64,000 bases of DNA from Pelodera strongyloides (taxonomy: Eukaryota > Nematoda > Chromadorea > Rhabditida > Rhabditidae). Where the stretch lies: the NCBI GenBank assembly GCA_036852015.1, contig JAANDG010000020.1, positions 496,001 to 560,000 on the forward strand. The letters run 5' to 3'. The stretch's first letter is position 1, and every line of letters begins with the position of its first letter. The translations under genes and the position numbers were made by a program. This document shows positions 34,401 through 46,700 of the stretch, in pieces. The notes under the pieces are model-generated. The model made no database searches. It was not told the origin of the DNA and was given only the letters and a program-made list of their open reading frames with translations.

Positions 34401-34977
34401 AAATTTCGTGTTCGGGTATAAAAAGAGTTTCGCAGCTCAATATCGAAGTATGCATATGCAATTTTTTCCTATTATTATGTGAATTTCTTATGATACGTTT
34501 GAAGCTTTATATATAAGTATGCCCGTGCTAAACCAATCATATTTCCGTGTAAGTCGCCTCAAGCGGCGTGAGCCAACTGGTATAATATATCACTGCTTCA
34601 TTAGATTAAGTAAAAACAATGTCACAAATAGGATCATAACTCATAACTCATAATCACTGCATCATGCATCATGTATCAGCAAGTAATAAACTAGATGTTG
34701 AAACATGGTTTTTAATAAAAAAAAACAATATAAAAAATGAACACTACAGACAGCAACCTAGTTTTGTACCTCTGACAGTCTGGCATACTATACTGTTATC
34801 TGAGGACTACATATTTGCATAACCAAAAATAATTGCAAAAAATAAAATTATTGAACAAACCTTCTTTAGTGGGTGCATAAGCATTGTTCTCACATTATTT
34901 GTCCATGATTCCTTCGTGTCCAAGCAATGTAAAGTATTACACATCAGTAGAATAAATAGCCCAGCAAAGATTCTCAT
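28467..34977 (-). CDS. Divergent activin/DAF-7-like TGF-beta family ligand with reduced cystine knot
   Basis: Twelve exons, high to low: 34861-34977, 33732-33823, 33354-33403, 32529-32613, 31882-31961, 31154-31251, 30655-30740, 30264-30350, 29813-29930, 29504-29580, 29011-29116, 28467-28511. They sum to 1041 nt, 346 residues, with all phases consistent. A signal peptide (MRIFAGLFILLMC...) is followed by a prodomain and an RKGR furin-type site at 203-206, leaving a 140-residue mature part. Mature cysteines are at 226, 236, 237, 268, 308 and 342. CCLWPFTLDV, MPFTYNQCIGK, PHTELLRAGN, VCRATKLS and VLKNIHAEACTVF align in order with activin/myostatin CCxxPLTVDF, IAPxxYxANYCxGxC, PHTHLVHQAN, CCxPTKxS and MVVxxCxC. 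The second Cys of CxGxC is Ala, the first of CC is Val, and the last of CxC is Val. AATAAA (minus) at 28451-28456 lies just past the stop. The closest paralogue (daf-7, tig or unc-129 type) is not decided. Confidence 0.75.
28934..29010 (-). pseudogene. tRNA-like sequence (degenerate)
   Basis: On minus: A-box-like TGGCCGAGTGG (28993-29003) and B-box-like AGTTCGGATCC (28949-28959). The acceptor and T stems do not pair well, so a working tRNA is unlikely. Its 5' end coincides with the donor of TGF-beta exon 29011-29116. Confidence 0.5.
29312..29487. repeat. TTAAAGCGAAAT MITE, copy in the TGF-beta gene
   Basis: TTAAAGCGAAATACCGGAAG at the left; CAAAAACCGGCCGCTGTTTT then GCTTTAA at the right. It ends 17 bases before exon 29504-29580. 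Confidence 0.75.
30903..31087. repeat. TTAAAGCGAAAT MITE, copy in the TGF-beta gene
   Basis: AAGACCGGCCTGCTTTTGAA at the left; CAGGCCGGTATTTCGCTTTA at the right. It occupies most of an intron. Confidence 0.7.
32172..32262. repeat. TTAAAGCGAAAT MITE, internally deleted
   Basis: TTAAACCAAATACCGGCC at the left and CCGGTCGGTGTTTCGCTTTG at the right, with about 50 bases between them. Confidence 0.6.
32703..32873. repeat. 171-bp near-perfect palindrome, copy 1
   Basis: TTAAAGCGAAATGCTAGCCC at the left and GGGCTGGCATTTCGCTTTAA at the right, complementary almost to the centre (TACGATCGTCCACGGCAATC). It lies in the third intron of the TGF-beta gene. Confidence 0.9.
32979..33149. repeat. 171-bp near-perfect palindrome, copy 2
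   Basis: Same length and sequence family as 32703-32873, 105 bases further on, with the central segment in the opposite orientation. Confidence 0.9.
34339..34580. mobile_element. Helitron-like non-autonomous element, copy 1
   Basis: Begins TCTTATTATATAAAAAAGTA after an A. Ends with a GC-rich hairpin (GTCGCCTCAAGCGGCG) and CTGG before a T. About 90% like the copy at 62342. Confidence 0.65.
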
Positions 34978-34984
34978 TTATGCC

Positions 34985-34986
34985 CT
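34985..34986 (-). promoter_or_regulatory. Probable trans-splice acceptor for the TGF-beta gene
   Basis: On the minus strand CAGTGTTCAG is followed by GGCATAA and then ATG. Confidence 0.45.
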
Positions 34987-35156
34987 GAACACTGTTGTTT
35001 TTTGAATTTTGAAGAATTTGGAGATCAATTAACAACACAGGAGAAATGAGTAGGTTACGTAAGTTTGTCTATAATGCTTGTACCGCGGTTGCGCTTATCC
35101 TATATCAGTAACATAAGTATAATCGCAATATTCTACGTCTATGACAAATCATGCCT

Positions 35157-35574
35157 TTAAAGGGTCAGGCCCATTTCAAATGACCCCTATTTTTGATGAT
35201 TCCATCTGATTCTCCATGTCAAATATAGTAGGATGCAATATTTTTCTAATTTTCAAGCGCAAAATTCACGCAGTATTCAGCAATTTACCCCTGCCAGTCA
35301 TACCCAACTATTTACCGCATTTGTCACGCCCCTTCGCGCTAATTGGGCAATACGCTTTATTGGGCGTGGCAATTGCGATATCGGCGAATCAGCGCGAATG
35401 GGCGTGCCAACTGCGATGGATAGCTGTGTATGACTGCTCACGTTAAATTGCTGAATAATGAGTGATTTTTGCGCTTGAAAATTAGAAAATTATTGCATCC
35501 TACTATATTTGACATGGAGAATCAGATGGAATTATCAAAAATAGGGGTCATTTGAAATGGGCCTGACCCTTTAA
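35157..35574. repeat. 418-bp foldback element with TTAAAGGGTCAGGCCC ends
   Basis: TTAAAGGGTCAGGCCCATTT at the left and AAATGGGCCTGACCCTTTAA at the right, with arms complementary for about 130 bases (TTTCTAATTTTCAAGCGC / GCGCTTGAAAATTAGAAAAT). Confidence 0.9.
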
Positions 35575-37456
35575 TCAAGAAAAAAAGCTTCTAACTGCTC
35601 AGAGTACTACTGCGATGCGTTTTGTTCTTTGCTATTTATTTATTGAAGCTCACATGCAATATATTAATTAATATAAAAAAGTGATAATTAAAATAAATAA
35701 TAAATAACTGGAAGAGAATATTAATAATGATGATAATGATGCAAAGTTTTATATAATTTTGCAGCAAAGTGGTCATAAACGAATCAACAGACTGTTTAAT
35801 AGAAAACTGCTCTCATTCAAGTAACTCGCCTCTTTTTGTACAGTAAAACTAACTTTTTAAACTTAATTGATTCCGATTAAAACAAGATCAAATTCCATAA
35901 ACGAGATTGAAATACGCGTGGGATAATGTTAATTCGCATGATCTATTGATTATGACGTCAGAATGGAACTCGAGATCCTGCGATTTGCATAACAATTATC
36001 ACCATCGATTCAAGGGACAGGTCCGGAAAAAAAGTTTCTAGACGAAAGCAAGTTCCATCAGTGGTCTGTAGCTAGAATGACTGCACGATTGGAAGTTGTG
36101 CGATGTTATCTTCTTTCTATTTATATCAACTTTATTGAATTTCTGATTATGAGGTTAACGTTAACTGTCCAATTTGAAATTGTCCCTAAGATAACTTTCT
36201 AATTTTTTTTCGCACTGAAAGAGGGTTAGTCAATCATATCCATTCGTTTTAGAGTTTAGCGAAGGGATATGCTCTTTTATTGTTGCGAATTATTACGTTG
36301 GTTCACTTCGTTCTCGAAACCTTTTTCACATGATATTTCGAGCTATACTTGAGAATATCCCATTTGCAGAAGCCAGAGATCAATAGTAGAACCTGCATTT
36401 GAGCTTGTACCTCTCGCAATCAGCTTGCAAGTATTACATACTGTTTGATTCCGCTCTAGTACACCGACGATTGCACAACTCCTCCTCAAGTCTAAGCTTT
36501 GAATTATCCAGCAAAACATTTGTTTTGTCACTTAATAATCCCTAACGAAGCACTGCTGCGGCTAACACCTGCAGCATTAGAAAAAGAGAGTTTTGTCCTG
36601 CCCTTTTCCCTAAATCTCAATTTTCCAAAAAGCGTACACAGATGGCCGAATGTCGAGCACAAACCATCCTTCACTCGATATTATATACACCAAGTTTTCT
36701 CGTCGCAGATTCTCTGCACTCTACGGTAATCAAGTTTAAAGCGGTATTGCATGCTGCCTGTGACCCTACATATGCCATACAACTGCATTTTCGTTTCCAT
36801 ATGTAATCTGTGAACTTCGGGTTCAGACAGCCACAGAAAATTTGCATATGATACACGGCTATGCGGTTTTCCCACATACATTCACACGCCTACCATCTCA
36901 TATGATACGCCGCCTACCATCTCGATAAATAACTCTAAAAAGCACAGCTCTAGCCTCCAGCTCTATCCCTTTTGCAGATATTTGATGCATGAAACAAACT
37001 CCGTTACTGTACTAATATTAGTGTACAGCAGTGTAAGTCGAATGTCTAATTGTAAGTCTACGCTCGGAATTTGCAGCAGCGTTATTGGAGCTAATCGTAG
37101 GGCCTGAACTTCCTAATTAGATTTAAAAACCTGGTTTTTGTTTAGTTATTGATTGTTTATTTTCATTAAATAAGTATATCTTAGTAATTATTTGGTTACA
37201 AATAGCACCCTTCTCTATTTCTTCTCCGCCTGGATATCACTTTACACAACAGTGGATAACATTCTCTTCTTACAGAGAAAAATACGTCTCGCACCGGTCA
37301 AATGTTGCAGTTTTTATGGAACTTTTTCATTAACCGAATCCTAGATTGTTGATGTAAATACGTTTCAAGCGGGAATGATATAGTATTGAATGATGTAGGA
37401 AAACAGTAGATGGCTTGGACACATAACAGTGAAGAAGTGAAATCTTACCGTACATA

Positions 37457-40252
37457 TTAACTGCTTGTTACAAAACTGGACTCCCTCTCGACCGCCTGCC
37501 TGGACAGCTTCTGGTCAAGAAACCTATGCTTCTTGCCAACAAATGAATCTGGTTTGATGGTTTTGGTATCAATAATGACCAAGTTAGCTTTAAGAGCTAT
37601 GATCATATCCAGACAGTTGTTATTAACTTTGACTAGGTGCAAGATGTAGAACATAATCGTAGTTACCTTTCTTATACAGCTCTATCTCTCTCTCTCCCTC
37701 TCTCTCTCCCTCTCTCTCTCCCTCTCTCTCCCTCTCCCTCAATAGTTCATCCGTTGGTGTGTGTCTGTCTGCCTGTCTATCTGACAGATTCTCCTGCTGT
37801 TGTAATCTTTTGGTCCCTTTCTTCCCTGCCACGGGCCCGAACTAGAGCCACATCCAACAAGATGGCAACCACGCACTATATCCCTTCAATTTTGTAGTAT
37901 TTCTGTATTTTATATTTACTATTCCTTATTGCTTCCCATCAAGATTGTTTAATTATTGTTAAGCTTATCCTTTGTTTACCATTATGATCCCCACTTGTAA
38001 AGTTGTTGACTGTTCATTGATCACGAATATTATATACATGCAACTCAAACAATATTGCCATATTGCCCATGTCGAGTTCGCTGTTCTCTGGCGAAAAGAT
38101 AAAGGATAAAGTCACCTCGAGGACTCACCAAATATGTGATGTTTAAAGCCTTCAATCCCTTTATAACAATAGTTTACCGATGATATGTAAACAAAGAAGT
38201 TAACACATCTCAAAAGGCAACCCTAAGATACTGCGCTCCACAAGGTCCCTTGTCTGACAAGGGACTTTGCACGCGATACGTATACTGACTGTACGCCCCC
38301 TGTACGGTATACAAAATATGCAAATTATGTGTCATTGTGTGCCTTTCACATACCAAGTGCTGCTCCCCTTTAAGATCTTCGTCCACCACGACCTCAATTC
38401 TGACCTTTGGCGGGTCCTTTATCGTGGTCCACCAATCCATCTCAGCACAAGTCCAATCCTGGTTCTTCGTGCCGGTGTCCCGTGCTGGAGCTGGTCCCTC
38501 CCCTGTGCTTCCCCTGTGCTGGGAGTCCGCTCCCCACCAGCTGTCCCATATGCAACTTTCCTTGGGTCGTCCTTCCCGACGGGGTCATAAGTTTACACGA
38601 CGTGCCAGATCTCCCCCCCCCCCCCTCCCCCCCCCCCTCATTATGTCTCTACTTTAAACAATCCCACCACCAACCACCACAAACATCCAACAACACTGGG
38701 AAACAATCAATAGTGGGTATTCTGGGGGATTCCTATACTTTACCAGTTGGGAATAGTTCCCATTCCTAGTCAAAAAATCCGAGCGCTATCAGAACTGCAT
38801 GTTACGTTACGTGGTTTGAAACGCACGCCGGATAATCACAACTCCATGTGTTGTATGCAAATCATGTGTCTTTCTGATTGTGAGCACGTCGGGCACAAAA
38901 TGCAACACTGGTTTAGTGCTTACACATATCAATAACGTAGTACAAAGTTCACAATTATCTCACAGTGATTTAATATGTGCCACTCTAGTGGTACGCGCAA
39001 AGAGTTAACAAACTTTGACCTTTCATGCAATTCTACATATTCCCCCGGGTAAACTCTCCCAGCTTCTCTCTCTCTCTCTCTCTATTCCGCGAATCATTTT
39101 TGCACCTCCTCGTCCAATGCTATTTATTCTTGAAAGTTACAAAAACGTCGGTGTATTTCCTTCTCTCGGATTTGATATCTTGATGTTCAGAGGGAGAGAC
39201 TGTGTCTAAATGAGAGATTGCGTGATGAAGAGATTGAAAGAGTGTGGAAATGATGAGTCATCGGGTGGTTAGAAAACAGACAACAGTTGCTCAAGTTAAA
39301 GTGGCACACAAATTACGGGATGGCAGACGGGAGGCTGGAGAGAGGGACCTTTGAGGGACTATCGATTGATTGGGACCTAAGATATAGAGTTGGGACTGGA
39401 TAACATAAAATCATTAGTATGGTACAGTTACGGTTTTGTGAACTTTAGCATCTTGTTCTATAGCTCTCATTACTTTACCGAGGATGCGTCATTATAGAAA
39501 TCTTTCCCAAAGCACCGCGAGTTATGAGTGCCGTCTGTTGCTTCGTTCGCTTCTAAATCCGCTTTAATTACAGTAACCCGTAGTAATTCATGTGACACAC
39601 ATGGTTCCTTATCCAGAGACTCGCCAACAAACCTCGGCGAGTGAGTGATATACATACAGTGTTAACACTTATGAAAAATGTTACCACTTTTTTAAGTTTT
39701 ATCAGAGCATTCACTCCAAAAATCGCCGTAGTTTTACCCTTTCCCAGTTACTCCAATCAAGTACTGTGGCTGTGCCTTCGCAACTGAAACACAACCCATT
39801 TGCAAATTCGGGAAATAATAAGAATGACCATTTGAAACTATTCTTTCCATATTTTTTCATTTAAATTTGGATTTTGGGTTTTGGGGTGCCTTTATGCCAG
39901 GGGTGTAAGTTTTTTGTCACAAAATACGAGAATAGTGAATTAGTTTACTTTCGGTGTCTGGTTCATGTTTTCCGCGAACTTATTTAAAATATTGTTATTA
40001 AAAGGTGCTGATAGAACAAAAATTAACCTTCTTTTCATCGGATGTGCACATTTTTTCAATGAACACGTGGCCAATTTTCTCTAATACAAAGTCAGGCCCA
40101 AGAATCCCATCGCGTTCATGCGGCAACCTCACGGCGCTCAAGCGGCGTGCGTCTGCCCACCTTTTTCGCGCCATTTGTTCGCGAAGTTTTCGCGAGTTTT
40201 CTGCGTTAGGAAGTCGGGCATTACAGATCACATTCGTTTTACACGCCATCAC
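37457..40252 (-). CDS. Possible unrecognised gene, scattered exon-like ORFs
   Basis: Several minus-strand segments look coding but could not be joined with confidence. 40028-40252 begins MMACKTNVICNARLPN and ends at a GTTAAT donor after SDEKK. 39479-39655 reads MYITHSPRFVGESLDKEP... and ends at GTAAAG. About 38354-38590 ends DLKGEQHL before GTATGT. A short piece at about 38134-38163 (GLKALNITYL) ends at GTGAGT. 37457-37640 contains NNNCLDMIIALKANLVIIDT and ends in a stop. No family is recognised and not all phases fit, so these may be one gene, several, or none. Confidence 0.25.
37680..37742. repeat. CT-rich microsatellite
   Basis: CTCTCTCTCCCTCTCTCTCC repeated. Confidence 0.9.
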
Positions 40253-40726
40253 GCTGCCTTTTGCGCGCCATTTTCATGCCGCCTGCACGACACCTTTACT
40301 GCAGTTTATGATTTGCTGGTTCAATGTAAATTTCGCTGAATTAAAGCAATTCTTCGCTTAACCAGTACTCTTTTCAAGTAACTTATTTTTGTAAGCTAGT
40401 TCACTTTCATAACAACATTTTATGAAAAGCTGCCCTTTTTTTCGTTTATAAGTCTCTTGGTGCTCAATACACCTAATCAATGTACTGACTGCTAGAAAAA
40501 TCCTTTGGTCGTTTTAATATTCTGATGTTAACCTAAGGAAGCGGTTGCTTCCCCATTTGTGAAAAACATCTAGTTTCTTTCCTCTGTATTTGCGATTCTC
40601 CGTGCGACGTTCGTAACCACACTTGACATAAATTGGAAGCTTAATTACATAAACTTTTCAGACCGCTGGGTATCGTTTCATATACGAAGATCTGAATAGG
40701 TCGCCCAGCCCCTAGCGCGCCACACC

Positions 40727-43700
40727 ATGCGTTTACTCGTTTTGTGGGCGCTGGCCGTAGCGGCTCTTCTAGGGCCGACGGCAGCCGTGCCGCCCTGCAA
40801 GGGATGCGCGCCCCCGTGCGTATGTCCGGGAACAAAGGGTGAAAAGGTGGGTAGAAAATTGTAAAATATAAACAATCAATAATATTTGTTCCTTTCAACC
40901 GGTTGTCGAAGCACCGAAATGCGTCCGTAATCACTGTTCAGTGGGGAAGTGAGTACGCTGAACGCTGAAGGCAACTTATTAGTATTGTTATTTAAAGCGA
41001 AATACCAGCCGGTTTTTGAACGCATCTCAAATATCTGCATTCTTATGGAGTTATGCTAAGTGGGGTCGAATTGGGGTCTATTTTGTAGTCTAATTTATGC
41101 ACATTTGCATATGATGCATAAGAAAGCAGGGGGTACGCGATGCGTTTCAAAAACAGGCCGGTATGCTTTAATGTTTAAATTTGATTATTCCCATTTTTTC
41201 TGGAAATATGTGTACATTCGCGTTTGACGTTTTTTGGGGGTCTTCAAACTTTTGTGTACCTTTACATATCAATATCACGGTACACGATGCTTCCTATATG
41301 ACAAATTGCTCAAACTTTTAGGCTGGGGACATTAGCCTCTTACTGAAGACTTTTTTTATGATGAGACGCTAGGAATCCGAGATTCGCTTTTTTGTATAAA
41401 CATTTCCATTTATCTTGACGATCGCAACTTCAGCCGGGGCGCTAGACCTAGGCACATCAGTGTGTGCCAGCATAAAAAGAAAGGAAAAAATGACCAGCAC
41501 GTCGGGCTATGCAGCTGTGCGCTTCTCAAGTCTAAAAACATTGCTGATTAAGTGCATTTTGCGTAGAGAAAGGGATGGGGAAGAGAGATTAGAGAAGTGA
41601 GAGAGAGAGGGAAGCATGCAGAGGGAGGGAGAGAGAGCAAGAGCTCAGAGAGTGAGAGGAGAGAGGAAGAGATATGAATAATAAACGCAAAGTGCTGCTA
41701 ACTTGGATTTGGACATTGGAAAAATATCGATCACAATCACCTCATCTGCATTATAAAGAGAATTTAGAGCCTTTGGAATGGTTTGTGAAACGCATATGAT
41801 AGTCTTCATTCAAGCTTAAATTCTGTAGAGCACAGTCAACACAGGGTTGGCTTTGTTGTTAAACTAGGCATACGTTTCAAAACCACGCACAATACCCTTT
41901 AATGTTATCGTTACAGGGTCTTCCCGGTTTCGTGGGTCCCGATGGCCATCCCGGAATTCCCGGAGAAGACGGCCCAGAAGGAAATATGGGACCTGCTGGA
42001 CCATTCGGATCGGAAGGAGACTTTGGAGATATGGGACCTAAGGTAGGACTGGTAGGAGGCCCATTCACTGATTTAACACACTATCAATACCTCTCCAATG
42101 AACATCCTTTAGTTAAATCAGTAAAAAGGTGAAAAGGGGTCGTGATGTCATTACCCATTATGTGGGCTTATTGGATTATACACCCGGACACCATTTGACA
42201 CCATTTGACACCCTTGGACACCCCTGGACTCCCTTGGACACCCCTGGGCTCCCTTGGACACCCCAAACTACCCGTGTGTAAAAATGGAGGATGGGGAATG
42301 CTATGTGGGGTAGTAATATTCAATTATACCCTTCGTGGTGTCCATTATCCATTATGGGGGGTAGTAATATACAATTGCTTTAATATGCGTTTCTACTTTT
42401 CTTTCGCCGTGGATTTTTGAAATAACACAAACATCTGTTTGTGAAGCGTAATTAACTTCTTTCAAGTTTTACCGAGTATTGGTTCGGTTTTGCTGTGTTT
42501 ATCCATTTGTTTCATAGAACGAGTTGCCCCCGCACTCATCTGATAGTACACCTAAGACATATTTTTACTTATACCTCAGAGCAAATAAACATTTATATTA
42601 TTCCAGGGCGCTCGTGGAGATCGCGGTCTCCCAGGATCTCCCGGCCATCCCGGTCTTCCCGGCTTGGACGGACTTCCCGGTCTCCAAGGAGAGGAGGGTA
42701 TACCCGGATGCAATGGAACTGATGTGAGTTCAAGAAGATTCATATCGCTGTTACTTGAATTCAATGTTTCATTTTTTTAAATTGATTACACCTTGATATA
42801 CGTAAACTCATTCGCTTGGATACGTTGTCTTGTCATGTTTAGGCTTAGGCTTAGGTTAAGGCTAACGATATCTAGAGGCGCATCTTGGTTAAAAAACGTA
42901 CAATTCAACATTGACTTTTTTCTTATTCTATCGAGCCCGCTAAATTAGCCAATATCAGAAGATGCATATGAAGTTTTGAGCCCAAAAAGAAGTTCAATAC
43001 TAGAGCGTAAATACCAGAGAATCAGAGTGTATCCTTGCACTGGCCCTAGATAATTGCAAGTGATTAATAAACCTTTCTTGCTAAAAGCAAGGGATTGGAA
43101 ATATGTACAGAACGTTGGAGAAAGATAGAAAGAAAGAGAGAGAGAGAGATAGAGAGAGAGAGAAAGAGAGAGAGTTAGAGGTGAATATATCCAGGGGAAT
43201 CTATCAGTAAATCGCATCGAGCGGCTATGTCTCAAGAGTGATTGATAAATCAAAGAGGATGAGAGAGTATGTGATATGGAGAGAGTAGAGAGATACATTG
43301 TAAAGATGTAAAGTTCCCTCAAGATCACATCACATCAGCTCAGGATAAAGAAGCCCCCAGAAACGGTGACTCATACTAATCGATTGTTGACAATCAGGGT
43401 TTAACTGATGCAGTCTTTGTCGATCCTGCGACCTCTGGAGTAAACAGTCTTACTTAAAGTGGTATGAAACGTGGTTTGAAACGTATGATGAACAACTGTT
43501 ATTGCATGTACTGTATGCAAATTTCCCCCGCACATTTGGCGGAGTGAGGGCATACAATTCGGAGTGCCACGGAGTGTTGCAAAATACGTTTCACAACCCC
43601 TCTTACGTACCCTACCACTATAAAAGGGACTGTTTCTAGATGCTCGACACAGTTATCAATAAAAAAACACGCCGCGTTATATGTACCAATCGTATCCGCG

Positions 43701-46700
43701 GGAATCGTTCAGGGCGTATTGTAGAACAAGACAGTATGGCCAACTTTAAGCTTCCCGGTGACCAATCTGCTCTCACTGAATATGCTTTTCAGGGACGACC
43801 TGGACTTCCCGGTCTGCCCGGACATCCCGGTCAACCTGGATACCCGGGTAACAAGGGACACCCAGGAGTTCACGGACCTCCCGGAGATGGTGGAGTGAAC
43901 TCGGATGGACGAAAGGGACAAAGTGTAAGTTCATAATTAAAGGGATGAATGCGCTATCATTATAGTTTTTCGTTTGGAACATGTCAATTAACTCAGTTTT
44001 TGTGGATTTTAAGGTTGCCTGGAAACTTGTTGCATGCACTGTACGAAGTTTTGAGATGAAGTCATTCACATAAAAGTAAATTTTGAGAAACTGTTTACAT
44101 TTTGTATTAAGACGCATGAAAAAAAATGTAAATTCAGGGAAACGCCGGAGTGCCCGGTATTCCCGGACAGCCTGGACACCCTGGTCAGCCTGGACATGCT
44201 GGGCAGAAGGGAGACCCCGGACCGTGGGGACCTCCCGGATTCCCTGGACCTCCCGGTCCCAAGGGTCATATGGGAGCGAGAACGCCGGGTATGAAGGGAG
44301 AGAAGGGAGGACGTGGTCTCCCCGGAGCTCCCGGAAGCAGTGGAGAATACAGAGAAATCGGAGTGCCACCACCTACTGAAGTGCTTGTCGGACCAGCTGG
44401 AATGCTAGGTTCGTATCTCAAATACTATATTAAAGCGGTATGACACGTGGGTACGACACTTGCTGGACTAACAGATTGCCAAGTATTATATGCAAATGGT
44501 GCTCCACTCCGTGTAGAAATGCACAGAACGCCACAAAAATTTGCATATGCCAGATGTAAATTCAGTTGCGCCATGTACTTTACAAATCCACGTATAGTAT
44601 CGCTTTAAACTCATCTTGGCCGAACATATTTGTAAAAAAAACGAAAATACCAAAATTTCAGGTAGCAAGGGAGAAAAGGGACGTGATGGGCCTGTCGGAC
44701 CTCCCGGACTTCCCGGACAGAACGGACAAGCCGGGTATGCTGGCCTAAAGGGAGAGAAGGGAGATCCCGGAGATTTTGGAGAACGCGTAAGTTATAGTTG
44801 CATTTCAGAAATACAAGTTGTATTGAGCTCGGTTACTGTATTTTTCCGCGAATTCTAGGATGGTTGACTATTATGACTATTAGAGTAGTCTACAGCTCTA
44901 CTATGGTAGAACGTGTGTCTCAAAAGATAAAGATAAAGTGTACCGGGTTATATCAACCGAATCCGCAGAAACGGTGCACCGGGGTCCGGTTCATTTCTGA
45001 AGCCGGACGAACTGGCCTTTAAACTTCCCGGAGGCCAATTTTCTCGGGAAGCCGATTTATCTCCGCCGGTTTTACCCAGCTACCAACTTTTACACCTTTG
45101 GTGGGGTGAGGGGGTTCCGCACCGGACTCGGACCAGCGACCGTGTGTGAAACGTGTGTCTTATCGACAATTATTTAGTAAAAAAATATTTGTCAAAACGA
45201 TTTTTTTTATTTTATGTTTTTCAGGGTAAACGCGGTAAAGACGGAGCTCTCGGACTGCACGGACCAAAGGGATCTACTGGAGATGAAGGTGAATAATTAG
45301 CAACCCAGAACTTATGCTAATTACCTAACTGGAAGTAATTACCCAACTTAATTATTTGGAAGTAATTACCTAATTACGTCCATAGCACGATAATCAATCA
45401 GAACTGCAAAACCCTTTTATGCAGAACCGCTCCAGGTGGCTGAAGTGCTATATTATTTTTTTATGTATGTTATCTCACAAACAACACCAAATATTGGGTC
45501 GGGTTTGTCCAAGACAAACTATAACTAAAACAACAGAGTAAGAAACGAACGTTGAAATATTTCTCATGTAAATAAATTGTTGAAGCAATGTTATATTATT
45601 TAATGAACACGAAACTACGCTTCAAGTAAAATCTTATGCGAACCGTAACTATAGCGTGCGCTAGCACTCACGTTACGGAAAAATAATTCGAATAAATTGT
45701 TCCGCTTTGGATATAAAAGAGTGCCGCATCTCAAATTAGAATAATCTCATGAAAAAGAATGTCTTCATACGGGAAGATTTTCATCTACGTTACAGACGTT
45801 TCATAAGTATGGAAAGGCGCCTCAGGCGGCGTTGCCTGCTGGTTTATCAATAAAGTATTCTTTGTAGGTCTTCCCGGTATCGCTGGAATTCCCGGACAAA
45901 AGGGTTCTGCTGGAGAACCCGGCTATGATGGACGGCCTGGACCCGAGGGAGACCGGGGACTGAAGGGAGTATTCGGATCTGGAAAGGTATACTGTAGATC
46001 TGTGAAGTGAAAGGACAACGTAAAGTACGTTGATGGGAAGACAGTACCAATCAGACGGACTAGATACCCAGCAAACTCCGACAACATGCGGCATGGCATG
46101 TCGTTTGTGAAACATAGCTGCTTTCCCATATATTATATGCAAATTTGCTTCATTCTGTGCTGGAAATGCTCAGAAAGGCGCAGAAGCTTAAATATAATAC
46201 ATGGAAGTGCAGCATTCTTTTCAAACCCAGATTACACACATTTGAAAGTAAGCGTAAAACTTGGAGAGGAATTTGAGAACACATACCTGCTTTGAATATG
46301 ATTTCACGTGTTAAATTTAAAGGGAGAATCCGGACCTCGAGGAGACATGGGCTTCGATGGAGTCCCAGGACCCAAGGGTCTTTCTGGACTTAACGGACAA
46401 CCGGGATCAATGGGATACAGAGGAAGCGTTGGAGCCCCAGGATCACCTGGTGCTCCAGGAGTACCCGGATTGCCTGGACTCACTGAAAAGGTTTGATTAT
46501 CAAAGTTTTGCTTCCCAGTTTGAATTTAATGACGAAACGTAATGTTTCAACAAAGTCATATCTGATTCAATTCATATAGATATTGTTGGACTGCGTGATC
46601 CGTTCACAAACCTAGAAATATAAATGAATAGATATAATAATAATAATTTATTACATCAGGGGAGTAAAATGTTGTGTTATAAAATTGATAGATATAAAAT

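Larger units (their letters stand above)
34985..37456. other. Intergenic region, no gene seen
   Basis: AT-rich. It holds the 418-bp foldback and a TTAAAGCGGTAT-type MITE piece at 36735-36862. Short ORFs at 36343-36531 and 36499-36729 show no domain or splice support. Confidence 0.45.
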
